DNA of 64,000 nt from Hymenobacter sediminicola (lineage in GTDB: Bacteria; Bacteroidota; Bacteroidia; Cytophagales; Hymenobacteraceae), in contig NZ_CP060202.1 of the NCBI RefSeq assembly GCF_014250515.1, forward strand, positions 2,167,001 through 2,231,000, written 5' to 3'. Below the pieces are notes generated by a model, which worked only from the letters and a program-made list of their open reading frames with translations, did no database searches and was not told the DNA's origin. The position numbers were made by a program, and so were the translations under genes. Within the stretch, counting starts at the first letter, position 1, and every line of letters begins with the position of its first letter. Below, piece after piece: positions 9,832 to 19,827 of the stretch.

Positions 9832-11955
9832 ATGCCCACGCAAGCTGCCCCAATCCTGGAACCTGACTTTATCACCGCTCAGCCCGACCGTGCCACGCTG
9901 CGCCGGGCCTACCGCCTGATGCGCACGGCCGACGAAATGGCCCGCCTCTACGAAGAAAACAAAGCCGTAACGGCCAAATACGTGCACGCTACCGCCCGCG
10001 GCCACGAGGCTATTCAGCTGGCCGCTGCCTTTCAACTGCAGCCCACCGACTACGCCGCGCCCTACTACCGCGACGATGCCATGCTGCTGGGCATGGGCCT
10101 GGAGCCTTACGAGCTAATGCTGCAGCTCATGGCTAAGCGCGACGACCCATTCTCTGGTGGCCGCACCTATTATAGCCACCCGTCGCTGCGCCGGGCCGGG
10201 TTTCCGGTTATCCCGCACCAGAGTTCAGCCACCGGAATGCAAGCCATTCCGGCCACCGGTATGGCGCACGGCATCAAGTATCTGGAAGGGCAGGGGCTGC
10301 TTGGGGCTGAGGCTATCAACTCAGTTGATGGCCAATGGTATCCGCTGGTGCTGTGCTCCATCGGGGATGGGGCCATGACAGAAGGCGAAGTAGCGGAGGC
10401 GCTGCAAATGGCTGTGCTGCATCAGCTGCCCATTATTTATCTGGTGCAGGACAACGACTGGGGTATTTCAGCGATGGGCCGCGAAATGCGCGCTATGGAT
10501 GCCTACGAGTTTGCGGCTGGTTTTAAAGGCCTGCACCGTCTGCAGTTTGATGGGGCCGATTTTCTGGCTAGCTACGCCGGCATGCAGCAGGCCGCCGACT
10601 ATGTGCGCCGCACCCGCGGCCCGGTGCTGGTGCATGCCAAGTGCCCGCTGCTGGGCCACCACACCAGTGGCGTGCGCCGCGAGTGGTACCGCGGCGACGA
10701 CCTGGCCACGCACACGCTCAACGACCCGCTGCCCCGCTTCCATCAGCAGCTGCTGGAGCTGGGTTTCGCGGAAGAAGAGCTAGGCGAGCTGGGAGCTGAG
10801 GCACGCGCCACCGTGCTGGCTGATTATCAGCGTGCCCTGGCCGCGCCCGCACCTGAGCCCGCCACCTTCGCCGACCATGAGTTTGCCCCGCCCGTTGTGA
10901 CCGAGGAAACTGGTGAGCGTACGCCCGTCGGCGCCGAAAAGGCCCTGATGGTAGACGCGGCCCTGCACAGCGTGGACGATATTCTGCGCGAGTTTCCGGA
11001 GGCGCTGTTCTACGGCCAGGATGTAGGTGGCGAGTTGGGCGGCGTGTTCCGGGAGGCGGCGCTGCTAGCCAAAAAGTACGGCGACGCCCGCGTGTTCAAT
11101 ACGCCTATCCAGGAAGCCTACATTGTGGGCAGTACGGCCGGCATGAGCGCCGTGGGGGCCAAAGCAATTGTCGAAATTCAGTTTGCTGACTACATCTGGC
11201 CTGCTCTCAACCAGTTGGTAGAGGAACTAAGCAAGAGCTGCTACCTCTCCAATGGCAAGTTTCCGGTGCAGAGCCTGATCCGGGTACCCATCGGGGCTTA
11301 CGGTGGCGGCGGGCCCTACCACTCAGGCTCCATCGAAAGCACGCTGCTTACCATCCGGGGCATCAAAGTGGTGTATCCCAGCAACGCTGCCGACATGAAG
11401 GGCCTGATGCGCGCCGCCTTCCTGGACCCCAACCCAGTGGTGATGCTGGAGCATAAGGGGCTGTACTGGAGCAAAGTGCCTGGCACGGAAGAAGCCAAAA
11501 CCGTAGAGCCCGCCTCCGGCTACGTCATTCCGCTCGGCAAAGCTGCCATAGCCCAGGAAGCCGACGCCGCGAAGCTCCGCAACGGCGAAACTTGCGTGGT
11601 CATCACCTATGGAATGGGTGTTTACTGGGCCAAAACCGCCAGCCGCCAGTTTCCCGGCCAGGTGGAAATCCTGGACCTGCGCACCCTCAATCCGCTCGAC
11701 TACGAGGCCGTGGAAGCCGCCGTACGCCGCCACGGTAAGGCCCTGGTGCTGACGGAGGAGCCGCTGATGAATTCCTTCGCTGAAAGCCTGGCCGGGCGCA
11801 TCCAGCGCACCTGCTTCCGCCAGCTCGATGCGCCGGTATTCACGCTGGGAGCCGCCAACCTGCCCGCCATTGCCCTCAACGTAGAGCTGGAGCGCCAGAT
11901 GCTGCCCAACCCTGATAAAGTAGCGGCAGCGCTGAATGAGCTGCTGGGCTATTAG
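9832..11955 (+). CDS. 2-oxoacid dehydrogenase E1, fused alpha and beta subunits
   Basis: A 707-residue thiamine-diphosphate enzyme joining E1 alpha (about 1-345) to E1 beta (about 360-707). The alpha part has the TPP motif GDGAMTEGEVAEAL followed by DNDWGIS at the expected spacing; the beta part has ALFYGQDVGGELGGVFREA, NTPIQEAYIVGSTAGMSA and EIQFADYIWPALNQLVEE. Such fusions are common in Bacteroidota and are usually annotated branched-chain 2-oxoacid (or pyruvate) dehydrogenase E1. It decarboxylates the 2-oxoacid and hands the acyl group to a lipoyl E2, not present here. Followed by a strong bidirectional terminator. Confidence 0.93.
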   Translation: MPTQAAPILEPDFITAQPDRATLRRAYRLMRTADEMARLYEENKAVTAKYVHATARGHEAIQLAAAFQLQPTDYAAPYYRDDAMLLGMGLEPYELMLQLMAKRDDPFSGGRTYYSHPSLRRAGFPVIPHQSSATGMQAIPATGMAHGIKYLEGQGLLGAEAINSVDGQWYPLVLCSIGDGAMTEGEVAEALQMAVLHQLPIIYLVQDNDWGISAMGREMRAMDAYEFAAGFKGLHRLQFDGADFLASYAGMQQAADYVRRTRGPVLVHAKCPLLGHHTSGVRREWYRGDDLATHTLNDPLPRFHQQLLELGFAEEELGELGAEARATVLADYQRALAAPAPEPATFADHEFAPPVVTEETGERTPVGAEKALMVDAALHSVDDILREFPEALFYGQDVGGELGGVFREAALLAKKYGDARVFNTPIQEAYIVGSTAGMSAVGAKAIVEIQFADYIWPALNQLVEELSKSCYLSNGKFPVQSLIRVPIGAYGGGGPYHSGSIESTLLTIRGIKVVYPSNAADMKGLMRAAFLDPNPVVMLEHKGLYWSKVPGTEEAKTVEPASGYVIPLGKAAIAQEADAAKLRNGETCVVITYGMGVYWAKTASRQFPGQVEILDLRTLNPLDYEAVEAAVRRHGKALVLTEEPLMNSFAESLAGRIQRTCFRQLDAPVFTLGAANLPAIALNVELERQMLPNPDKVAAALNELLGY

Positions 11956-12003
11956 CCGCAGAGAACAAACGCGCCTGCCAGTTGGTCTGCTATGGCCGGC
12001 ACA

Positions 12004-12044
12004 AACAAAAAGGGCTTCCGATGAATCGGAAGCCCTTTTTGTTT
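12004..12044. terminator. Bidirectional intrinsic terminator
   Basis: A near-perfect inverted repeat, AAACAAAAAGGGCTTCCGAT and its complement around a two-base loop, with A and T tracts on the two sides. It lies between the convergent E1 gene and the large surface-protein gene and can terminate both. Confidence 0.9.
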
Positions 12045-12063
12045 GGCTGTGAAAACTGAGTTG

Positions 12064-15000
12064 CTAGTTCTTCAGCAGCTTCACCAGATAGTTCTGGCCC
12101 TGGCCGCTTACGCGCACCAGGTAGGTGCCTTTGGCATAGCCAGCCACCGGGAGGGCCACTTCGCGGCCGCCCTGGGCCTCGAAGCGGGTCATCAGTCGGC
12201 CATCAGCGGCCATGATTTCCACCGCATACGTGGCCACTGGCAGGGCCAGCAGATCCAGCGTAGCGTTGTCGACAGTTGGCGAAGGGTACACCGAAATGGC
12301 GGCTACCGTTGCTTTGCCATCGAAGCTAACCACCCGCACTTCGCTCACGGATTCTTTACCATCCTGGTCTACCTGACGCAGGCGGTAGTAGAGCGTGCCC
12401 GCCGAAGCGCCCACGTTCTTGTCTGTGAACGAGTAGTCGGAGCGGCGGCTAGTGGTGCCTTTGCCTTCCACCGTACCAGCTACTACAAACGTGCTGGCGT
12501 CAGCGGAGCGCTCCACTAGGAAGCGGGCATTGTCTTTTTCAGAAGCCGTGGCCCAGGTAACCAGCGCGTCGCGGCCAGCCGCTTTAGCCTGGAAGTTGAT
12601 CAACTCCACAGGTAGAGGAGTTACCACTGTCAGCAGGCGGAAATCGGCGTCGCTCTGCGAAGCCACACGCTTGGGCAACGACGACGGAGAGCCGCCATAG
12701 GCTGGATCGTAGAGGTCAACCAAACCGTTCCGGTTATCATCATGGAACCAACCATTATTGTCCGAAGAGTCTAGGAAATTTGGAATGCCATCTTTGTCAG
12801 CATCCAACATCCACAAAGGCGCTTGAGTGGCCCCGATGCCAGACAATGTATAGTAGCCGGCACGAGCTGCATTGGCAGTAGTCCAGGCGGCAGCACGGCT
12901 TCTGTAATCGTCCACCGACTGACCATTGTGGTTGTCATCAAAACCTTCTACCCAGTCAGGGAACCGGTCATCGTCCGCATTAGCATCGATGTAATCGACA
13001 ACACCCGTAACGTCGTAATGTGCATCGTAAGGAACGATTACGCCGCCGCCGCTTGCATCGAAGCTGTCGTCCAGACCATCACCATCGGCGTCGCTGCCGC
13101 TTACGGCACGGTAACCGGCTGTCGACTGTCCTTCCCGAATGTCGAGAATACCGTCGTTGTCCGAATCCAGATCCTGATAGTCCGGACGTCCGTCGCCGTC
13201 GGTGTCTAGGCTCGGGCCACCGAATGCAGGCGTTGTATCAGGGTCGGCATCGTTGTGTTGGCCGTCACCGTCGGAGTCGTTGGCGCTGCCGGCAATGAAG
13301 TAGATGCGGCCTTCTTGGTCTGACTGCGAGTTGAACAAAGCGCCCCGGTTGGCTTCGCGCATGTCGGAGATGCCGTCATTGTCCGAGTCCAGATCCAAGT
13401 AGTTCGGCAGCGCGTCCCCATCAAGGTTGATCAGGAACATAGAGGTATAGCCGGCTCCTGTGTCCGGATCAACGGCGTTGACGATGCCATCGGCATCAGA
13501 GTCGTTGGCAGCAGCGTATGCAACCGGATAGTTGCCGTTGTAAGTGGCGTTGGGCAACAAGATGCCTCTGGAAGCTTCCAACTGGTCCGGAATACCGTCG
13601 TTATCGGCATCCAGGTCGCGGTAGTCAGGCATCCCATCGGCATCGAAGTCACGGAATGCATCATTGCCAGCTCCAGGCTGTAGGGAGCGGTTATCTAGCA
13701 TTCCATCACGGTTAGCATCACCGGCGGTGATGATAGTGGCCAGAATGCGTCCTTGCACGTCGGAGTCGGAAGGAACCAGACCGCCCCAACGCTCTATCCC
13801 GTCGGGCAGACCGTCATTATCCGAGTCCATATCGATGTAGTCGGGCAAGGTAGCCATAGCGCTGGGGTTCGTCAGGGAATTGGTTGACGAATTCCAGGCA
13901 TAGAGCAGGGCTGTTGAGCCGCTGAAGTCAGGATCGAATCGGTTGTCGATACCGTCGCCATCCGCATCGGCGCCCAGTGGGGCACGGAAAGCCAGGCCGT
14001 TGCCGGCGGCAGCACGGCCTGCGGGAGCATTGATAGAAGACTGTACCTCGAACAGGTCGGCAATGCCATCATTATCTGAGTCACGGTCCATGATGTCCAG
14101 TACGCCGTCACCGTCGTGGTCCAGGTTGGCAAAGATGGAAATACCGCTGTTGTTGCTGGTCTGGGCATTCTGTGGCATACCGCGGGCAGCACCCGAACTG
14201 CTGACCGCGCCCGTAATACGACCCGTATTGGGGTTGTAGTTAGACACTGGCTTGCCGTTGTTCGCTTCAATGGCATCCGGCAGACCGTCGCCGTCAGAAT
14301 CAGTATCCAGGTGATTGGGAATACCGTCCTGGTCGATGTCGAAGTAGTCGTTCATACCATCGGCATTCGTGTCGCGCCACGCACCACGGCCCTGAGGCGT
14401 TGTGTAGCCGCCGTCCAGATAAATCGGAACGCCAGTACCATCGGTCTTGGCCACGCCATTGAGCGTGTAGGTCTGTGGATTAACTCCGTAGCTCTCGTCC
14501 ACATCCTTGATACCGTCGTTGTCGTCGTCCACATCAAGGGCATCATCTACACCGTCGCCGTCGAAGTCACAGTTGTAATTGTAGCTGTATACCTGCTCGC
14601 TGGCGGCGGAAATAAAGCCATACGTCCAGGTATTGACCATATAGGCATTGCCGGGCGAGTTGGTGGCATCACCCCAGCGGTGTACGCCGTTGTCGGATAT
14701 CACACCGTCGAGGCGCTGGTTACTGTCGTCGGGAGCTGGTAGCGAAACTGGAAAGTTTGCAGCAGCCAAATTGGTGTCATCCCAATACAGCCGGTCATAG
14801 TAGGCATTGCCACCCGATGAAGGCCGGATGTTCTGTACCCGGAAGCCATCGGGGTTGCCTTCCGCATCAAAGAGCGGGAAGTTGACGGCAGCCCCGGTGC
14901 TGGTGAATGAGAGACGTATGGTGGCGCCGGTAGCTACGTTCTGGTTTGCTGCATTGCGGCCGTCCCAGGAAGAGGTGACGGGCACACCTGCCGTCGTCAC

Positions 15001-16215
15001 CACCTGCTCAATCAGCACATCGTTGCCATCTTTCACCCCGTTGTTGTTCAGGTCAACGAGGATATTGACGCTGCCGGTTTCGCTGCTGACAGTAGTGAAA
15101 GCGGCAGAGCCCCGGCTGAGAATGGAGTTACAGAAGGCCTGGTAAGTGCGCGCGAAGGTAGGGGTAGGAGCACTGGGCCAGATGTCGGCGTCCGGGTCGT
15201 TCACGAAATTGAAATACTGCGGGTAGCTCAGGTCGGAGGTCTGGCTGCGGCGGCGCTGCGCTATCGTAGTCCGGTTCGTGCCCGACGTTGCGCCAAATTC
15301 ATTAGCTACAAAGAAAAAGTCAACCGGCCGCATACCAGCCAGTTCCAGCTGCTTTACATAGTACCGGTTCGGTGTCTGCGCGCTTTCAATCAGCGTGTAC
15401 ATCTTGAAGTTAGCCGACAGCCGGTTCTGGAAGCCAGCTGTGGTTCCATTCAGAGGATACGAGGAGAAAGCCCAGTATTTACTGAACAACCGGCCTTTCT
15501 TCTCAACGCCTCCGGCATCCTTTACCGTGAAATCCCAGAAGTCATAGTACGACCACTTCGCATTGTCGCCGAGGTTCGCCTCGTTCTGCTGCGTAAACTC
15601 AATATAAAAGTCCCGAGTCTGGCCTGTGTTGTTGGTGTAGGTCAGCGGCACATAGCCAAACGGGTTGAGCACAGACTGTGGACCCAGTTGGTTCTGCTGC
15701 GCGTCGACAATTACGCCGGCCTGCGGGAGCCCCAATACCCCTAACGCGGTAAGCAGTGGGGAGCGGTTTAGGTTGTTGTTGGCAGTGTTGTTGGTGGAGT
15801 CGCGGTAGAGCTTGGTCTGTTTTACAATGGTACCCGCGTTGGCTCCGTAGCGCAGCGTCAGGATCAGGTTCTGCTGGCGTGCTGCAGTAGATACCCCCTG
15901 GCCGTTGTAGATACGGTGTACGCCGTAGTTAAGCGTCTCGCCCGGGTTGAGGCGCACATACAGCCGATGGTCGGGTGAGAACGTGCCTCCATCTGCCCAT
16001 GTGCTCGGCTTCAGAAAGCCCTTTGATACCAGGTTCGGATTGTTGGAATCGTGGATTAGAAAGCCCGACCGGTCATTGCGTACGTCATTCATTGCGAATG
16101 ACTGACTGTTCGGTGTGAGCTCCCGTGAACCCTCAGCATGACTATCATGCAACCCAAGCAGCACCGTGCCGAGCGCAACGAAAGCCGCACTACATAATCG
16201 TAAGTGTTTTTTCAT
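12064..16215 (-). CDS. Large T9SS-secreted protein with thrombospondin type 3 calcium-binding repeats
   Basis: A 1383-residue exported protein. A signal peptide (KKHLRLCSAAFVALGTVLLG) is followed by about 500 residues of beta-rich sequence, then roughly residues 540-1180 hold many acidic TSP3-like repeats with the DSDNDGIPD / DADGDG pattern, known calcium-binding loops. The last ~90 residues are a type IX secretion sorting domain: ISVYPSPTVDNATLDL, then beta strands ending GTYLVRVSGQGQNYLVKLLK. It is expected to be exported through the Por/T9SS machinery and attached to or released from the cell surface. Role (adhesion, surface layer or substrate binding) is not determinable. Its -7-like element lies at 16285-16292. 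Confidence 0.9.
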   Translation of the reverse strand: MKKHLRLCSAAFVALGTVLLGLHDSHAEGSRELTPNSQSFAMNDVRNDRSGFLIHDSNNPNLVSKGFLKPSTWADGGTFSPDHRLYVRLNPGETLNYGVHRIYNGQGVSTAARQQNLILTLRYGANAGTIVKQTKLYRDSTNNTANNNLNRSPLLTALGVLGLPQAGVIVDAQQNQLGPQSVLNPFGYVPLTYTNNTGQTRDFYIEFTQQNEANLGDNAKWSYYDFWDFTVKDAGGVEKKGRLFSKYWAFSSYPLNGTTAGFQNRLSANFKMYTLIESAQTPNRYYVKQLELAGMRPVDFFFVANEFGATSGTNRTTIAQRRRSQTSDLSYPQYFNFVNDPDADIWPSAPTPTFARTYQAFCNSILSRGSAAFTTVSSETGSVNILVDLNNNGVKDGNDVLIEQVVTTAGVPVTSSWDGRNAANQNVATGATIRLSFTSTGAAVNFPLFDAEGNPDGFRVQNIRPSSGGNAYYDRLYWDDTNLAAANFPVSLPAPDDSNQRLDGVISDNGVHRWGDATNSPGNAYMVNTWTYGFISAASEQVYSYNYNCDFDGDGVDDALDVDDDNDGIKDVDESYGVNPQTYTLNGVAKTDGTGVPIYLDGGYTTPQGRGAWRDTNADGMNDYFDIDQDGIPNHLDTDSDGDGLPDAIEANNGKPVSNYNPNTGRITGAVSSSGAARGMPQNAQTSNNSGISIFANLDHDGDGVLDIMDRDSDNDGIADLFEVQSSINAPAGRAAAGNGLAFRAPLGADADGDGIDNRFDPDFSGSTALLYAWNSSTNSLTNPSAMATLPDYIDMDSDNDGLPDGIERWGGLVPSDSDVQGRILATIITAGDANRDGMLDNRSLQPGAGNDAFRDFDADGMPDYRDLDADNDGIPDQLEASRGILLPNATYNGNYPVAYAAANDSDADGIVNAVDPDTGAGYTSMFLINLDGDALPNYLDLDSDNDGISDMREANRGALFNSQSDQEGRIYFIAGSANDSDGDGQHNDADPDTTPAFGGPSLDTDGDGRPDYQDLDSDNDGILDIREGQSTAGYRAVSGSDADGDGLDDSFDASGGGVIVPYDAHYDVTGVVDYIDANADDDRFPDWVEGFDDNHNGQSVDDYRSRAAAWTTANAARAGYYTLSGIGATQAPLWMLDADKDGIPNFLDSSDNNGWFHDDNRNGLVDLYDPAYGGSPSSLPKRVASQSDADFRLLTVVTPLPVELINFQAKAAGRDALVTWATASEKDNARFLVERSADASTFVVAGTVEGKGTTSRRSDYSFTDKNVGASAGTLYYRLRQVDQDGKESVSEVRVVSFDGKATVAAISVYPSPTVDNATLDLLALPVATYAVEIMAADGRLMTRFEAQGGREVALPVAGYAKGTYLVRVSGQGQNYLVKLLKN

Positions 16216-16284
16216 TTATTTAAAGAAGAAAAAAAGAAGTTGAATTTGTGAATTACCAAGAAAAAGCAATGGCTGATAATTCGG

Positions 16285-16292
16285 CAAAAGTA
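16285..16292 (-). promoter_or_regulatory. Candidate promoter -7 element for the TSP3 surface protein
   Basis: On the minus strand TACTTTTG matches the Bacteroidota -7 consensus TAnnTTTG exactly. It is 70 bases upstream of the start at 16215 in an AT-rich stretch, with no other gene between. A -33 TTG is not clear. Confidence 0.45.
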
Positions 16293-16352
16293 GTAATGAA
16301 TCAGGATGTTAGCTTCATTTTCTTCGAAAGAAATTCAAATAATAATGCAGAA

Positions 16353-16407
16353 CCTCCTGCTACTAGGCTGTTATCCGCGAAGGGATAAGCAGACTAATAG
16401 CAGGAGG
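16353..16407 (-). terminator. Nested hairpin after the BamA/TamA-like gene
   Basis: An outer inverted repeat (CCTCCTGCTA ... TAGCAGGAGG) encloses an inner hairpin (TTATCC / GGATAA). It directly follows the outer membrane protein gene on the minus strand. No long T tract follows, so it may be a terminator or an mRNA-end stabiliser. Confidence 0.55.
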
Positions 16408-16426
16408 TACGACTAGGTGAATCAGC

Positions 16427-18946
16427 TTAGAAGGGATACCCGATGCCTAGGTTAAACGCCGTCTGGTCCTGGCTCTTGAACAAGCCGGCGTTGCGGATAG
16501 ACCATTTGCTGCCGGGCGCCGTAGGGTCGTAGACTTTGGTGGCTACGTCGAGGCGGAGAATGAGGAAGGTAAAGTCGAAGCGCAGGCCGAACCCGGACCC
16601 TACCGCAAACTCCTGATAAAAGCGGTTGAAGTTAAACTGAGCGCCCGGTCGCTGGTCGTCGGGCTGTAGGGCCCACACGTTGCCGAAGTCAGTGAATACT
16701 GCCCCGTTCACGAAGTCAAAGAGCGGAAAGCGGTACTCAACACTGCCTTCCAGCAATAGTTCGCCTGGCTGCTCGATATTATAGTTGCGGATCAGATTGC
16801 CACTCTCGTCGCGCTTGGGCGTGACGCCGTCGGTTTCAAGTACGTACGACGTGAACGTACCCGGTCCTAAACGCCGCGGCTTCCAGGCCCGGACGCTGGT
16901 GCTGCCGCCCGCAAAGAAATATTTGTCATAGGGGATAACACTGTTGCTGGGCCGCAGCGGCTGGACGATGCCTCCGTTCAGGCGATATACGAAAAACGAC
17001 TTGGGCCCGAGTTTATGGTAACGTCGGTAATCCGTATTCAGGCGGTAAAAATCCGTTACCCGAATTCCATTACCATCCTTATTGAGCAGGTCCTGGTACA
17101 AGGGGCGTGTGATACCACCCACCTCTGCGAAAACCCGAAAGTACCGCGCGTCACGAGTCTGGTTGAAATCGTTGGAATTGTATAATGAGGTGAAACTCAG
17201 GCTTGGGACAAATTGACGATTAAATGTGAATTCTGCGGCCTGGCGGTTAGGGAACCGACTAACTAATTCATTGAAGAACGCTTGGTCTAAATAAGGCGTG
17301 TTTACTAGGCTCAGATCAATAGGGGTAAAGACGTATTGATGAAAAGCCGACCGCTGCCAGATATAGTCAAAAGTGCCTTCCAGGTTGGTGCGGGTGTATT
17401 CTGGCCGGCTCACAAAGTTGTAGCCGATGCTAATGCGGGTGCGTGGGTTATAGCGAGTCAGGAATTGGTTGGTACGCCACGGCACCAGAAACTGAGGCAG
17501 CACCAGGTTGATGTTGGCGCCTAATTGGGTGGTTAGTTGGCTCTTGAGCTGCTGTTCATCATCGTTGCTGGCCAACTCGTATTGCCCTTCAAAGCCGGCT
17601 CGAAGGCCTAGTTCCAGCACTTCGGCCCCACCAAATGGGTTGCGGGCCTTCAGGCGCAGGTTGCCGAACGGGCCCGGCAGGTTGGCTACATAGGTCCCGC
17701 CAAATTCCACGGTTTCCTGGTAGCGCTTGGCCGGCGACGCCGTGACTATAGCATCCAGCTGGTGGCGCAAACTGTCCTCGGCGGTGCGCGGGCGCACCCG
17801 AACGTAGTTCACCGTCGTGAAGCGAAAAATGTCGAGCTGGCTGATTTGGCGCTGTGTGGTCTGCGTATTGGTCAGATTGTAGTAGTCGCCGGCATGAATG
17901 GCCAGTTTGCGGTTGAGCAGCCGCGTGCTGATGCGGTGACGGAAGGCCAGAAAATACGTTGAGTCCTGCACGATGGTGTCCCGCTTCTGCCCGAAGCGGA
18001 CTGTGCCGGCGTCCGTAATAAAACGCACCCGCCGAATGGTGTAGCGAGGGTGCGCTAGCTCGGTGGCCGGGCTGGCCACCATGGTGCGGAGCCGCACGGT
18101 AGTTGGCGCGTAGCTCGTATCGGCCTCCAGCGTGATGTACTGCTGGCGAAAATCAAAGTAGCCGTCGTTTTTGAGCAGTGCCTCAATTCGGGCGCGCTCC
18201 TGTCCGATTACCTCCTCATCGTACTGGTCGCCGACGTGCAGCAGCGTGGCGGGCTGCGACGCCAGCACCCGCCGTGCCACGGCCGTGTCGGCAATGTCGT
18301 AGTCGAGCTGTGAGTAGTGGAAAGGCGCATTTTCCGTGACGGTATAGGTCACTGCCACCCGGCGGCGGTGTAGGCTGTCGGGGCCACCCAGCAGGCGGCC
18401 CAGCGAGAAGCGCCGGTCGACTAGTGTGTCGGTGTAGCGCACGTGGCTACGGAAAAAGCCTTTCGATTTAAGGAAGATGGCAATCTGCTCCGCCGTCTGG
18501 CGCGTCAGGGCCGAGTCGTAGATGACCGGAGGCTCGCCCAGCCGCATGATGGCATTGCCCTTATCGAGGGCCAGTTGCAGGCGACGGGTGCGCCGTTCCC
18601 GCTTGGTCAGCAGCTTGCCTACCTGCGACGAGTCGGGGCGGGCATCTAGGATGCGCTGGTCGAAGAGGGCGCGGGTGTCATCAAGCTTGCGCTGCAGCCG
18701 TTCAGGATTGTAGAAGCCGCGCCCTAGCTGATAGATTGCTAGTTTTGGCAGCGGAAAACGGCTGTTGGGTTTCTGGCGGTATAAGGCCTGAATCCGTTCG
18801 GCGTCAGCCTGCTTTACTCCCTCAAGCTGCACCTTGCTAAGCAGTTGCTGCTTGGGGCCCAGCAGGCGCAATGGCGAGCAGCCTGCTGCCAGCAGCAGAA
18901 AGCCAGCTAGGGCCGGCAGGGCATAACGGCCCGTTTTATGTATCAT
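16427..18946 (-). CDS. BamA/TamA-family outer membrane protein (lipoprotein-type start)
   Basis: An 839-residue Omp85-superfamily protein. The ATG at 18946 (MIHKTGRYALPALAGFLLLA) begins a lipoprotein signal with lipobox LLLAAGC; a longer open frame to 19165 would bury this signal and overlap the divergent gene. POTRA-like repeats fill the first half (for example FRQQYITLEADTSYAPTTVR), and the C-terminal half is a bacterial surface-antigen barrel with FFAGGSTSVRAWKPRRLGPG and a final DQTAFNLGIGYPF ending in Phe, as outer membrane barrels do. Bacteroidota carry several such lipidated relatives of TamA. Probable role: insertion or translocation of outer membrane proteins or envelope factors. Confidence 0.9.
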   Translation of the reverse strand: MIHKTGRYALPALAGFLLLAAGCSPLRLLGPKQQLLSKVQLEGVKQADAERIQALYRQKPNSRFPLPKLAIYQLGRGFYNPERLQRKLDDTRALFDQRILDARPDSSQVGKLLTKRERRTRRLQLALDKGNAIMRLGEPPVIYDSALTRQTAEQIAIFLKSKGFFRSHVRYTDTLVDRRFSLGRLLGGPDSLHRRRVAVTYTVTENAPFHYSQLDYDIADTAVARRVLASQPATLLHVGDQYDEEVIGQERARIEALLKNDGYFDFRQQYITLEADTSYAPTTVRLRTMVASPATELAHPRYTIRRVRFITDAGTVRFGQKRDTIVQDSTYFLAFRHRISTRLLNRKLAIHAGDYYNLTNTQTTQRQISQLDIFRFTTVNYVRVRPRTAEDSLRHQLDAIVTASPAKRYQETVEFGGTYVANLPGPFGNLRLKARNPFGGAEVLELGLRAGFEGQYELASNDDEQQLKSQLTTQLGANINLVLPQFLVPWRTNQFLTRYNPRTRISIGYNFVSRPEYTRTNLEGTFDYIWQRSAFHQYVFTPIDLSLVNTPYLDQAFFNELVSRFPNRQAAEFTFNRQFVPSLSFTSLYNSNDFNQTRDARYFRVFAEVGGITRPLYQDLLNKDGNGIRVTDFYRLNTDYRRYHKLGPKSFFVYRLNGGIVQPLRPSNSVIPYDKYFFAGGSTSVRAWKPRRLGPGTFTSYVLETDGVTPKRDESGNLIRNYNIEQPGELLLEGSVEYRFPLFDFVNGAVFTDFGNVWALQPDDQRPGAQFNFNRFYQEFAVGSGFGLRFDFTFLILRLDVATKVYDPTAPGSKWSIRNAGLFKSQDQTAFNLGIGYPF

Positions 18947-18981
18947 CTGAGGCCCTTTGGGGCGTCTGTTCAGCACAATAT

Positions 18982-19728
18982 ATGGTCTCAAAAGCAGTGA
19001 CAAAATACGTACACGCGCTGCACCTGAAAAAGTATCGGCTCCGGCACGGCGCTTTTCTGGTGGAGGGCGGCAAAAGCGTGCTGGAGCTGCTAAGTTCTGG
19101 ACTTCAAACGGAACGCGTGTTTGTAACGGCTGAATTTGCGTTAAAATTACCTGCTCAGCTTGCACAAAGTCTTGTGGAAGTAGTCAGTGAGGACGAACTA
19201 ACTCGCCTCGGAACCCTGGCCACCAACAACACCGCCTTGGCTATTGCGCGCCTGCCCGCCGAGCCATCGCTGCTGCCCGGCGCTACCAGTGGCCTGTTTC
19301 TGGCCCTGGACCAGGTGCGCGACCCTGGCAACCTGGGTACCCTCATTCGCCTGGCCGACTGGTACGGCCTGCCCGGCGTGGTGCTCTCCGAAACCTGTGC
19401 CGACCCGTGGGCGCCCAAAACGGTGGCCGCTACCATGGGTTCGTTTACACGGGTGCCGGTGTGGCAGCGCGAGTTGCCTGGCTGGCTCAGCAGCCTGCCC
19501 GCTGGCCTGCCCGTTTATGGCGCCGACCTGCACGGCGACAATGTGCACGGCCTCACGCTACAGCCCCAGGGCGTGCTAGTGATGGGTAGTGAAAGTCACG
19601 GCCTCACGCCGGAAGTGGAAGCCTGCTTGACCCAGCGCCTGCATATTCCGGGCCGGGGCCAGGCCGAAAGCCTGAATGTGGCCATTTCTGCCGCCATCCT
19701 GCTCGACAACTTTCACCGAAACGGGTAA
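18982..19728 (+). CDS. TrmH/SpoU-family RNA 2'-O-methyltransferase
   Basis: A 248-residue SPOUT methyltransferase that uses SAM to methylate a ribose 2'-OH in rRNA or tRNA. The three SPOUT motifs are seen: LDQVRDPGNLGTLIRLADW (motif 1), GVLVMGSESHGL (motif 2, SAM knot) and LHIPGRGQAESLNVAISAAI (motif 3). The N-terminal 70 residues resemble the SpoU substrate-binding domain. The start at 18982 (MVSKAVTKYVHALHLKKYR) matches family starts; a longer frame would run into the divergent lipoprotein signal. RlmB or TrmH specificity cannot be separated by eye. A terminator follows. Confidence 0.93.
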   Translation: MVSKAVTKYVHALHLKKYRLRHGAFLVEGGKSVLELLSSGLQTERVFVTAEFALKLPAQLAQSLVEVVSEDELTRLGTLATNNTALAIARLPAEPSLLPGATSGLFLALDQVRDPGNLGTLIRLADWYGLPGVVLSETCADPWAPKTVAATMGSFTRVPVWQRELPGWLSSLPAGLPVYGADLHGDNVHGLTLQPQGVLVMGSESHGLTPEVEACLTQRLHIPGRGQAESLNVAISAAILLDNFHRNG

Positions 19729-19762
19729 ATGGGTGTGAACTAGAGCTGCACGCCGAAGCTTC

Positions 19763-19814
19763 GCAAAGCAAAGAAGCCCTCGACATGCAAACGTCAAGGG
19801 CTTCTTTGCTTTGC
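19763..19814. terminator. Bidirectional intrinsic terminator
   Basis: A 22-base stem with one G-T mismatch (GCAAAGCAAAGAAGCCCTCG ... complement ... GGGCTTCTTTGCTTTGC) between the convergent methyltransferase and outer membrane protein genes, with A-rich and T-rich arms on both sides. Confidence 0.9.
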
Positions 19815-19827
19815 GGAGCTACAGTGC

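Noticed and set aside
12780..14560. Short repeated units suspected of being a CRISPR or DNA repeat array
   Set aside because: The periodic signal is the repeated DSDNDG codons of the TSP3 protein, with variable spacing and an intact reading frame.
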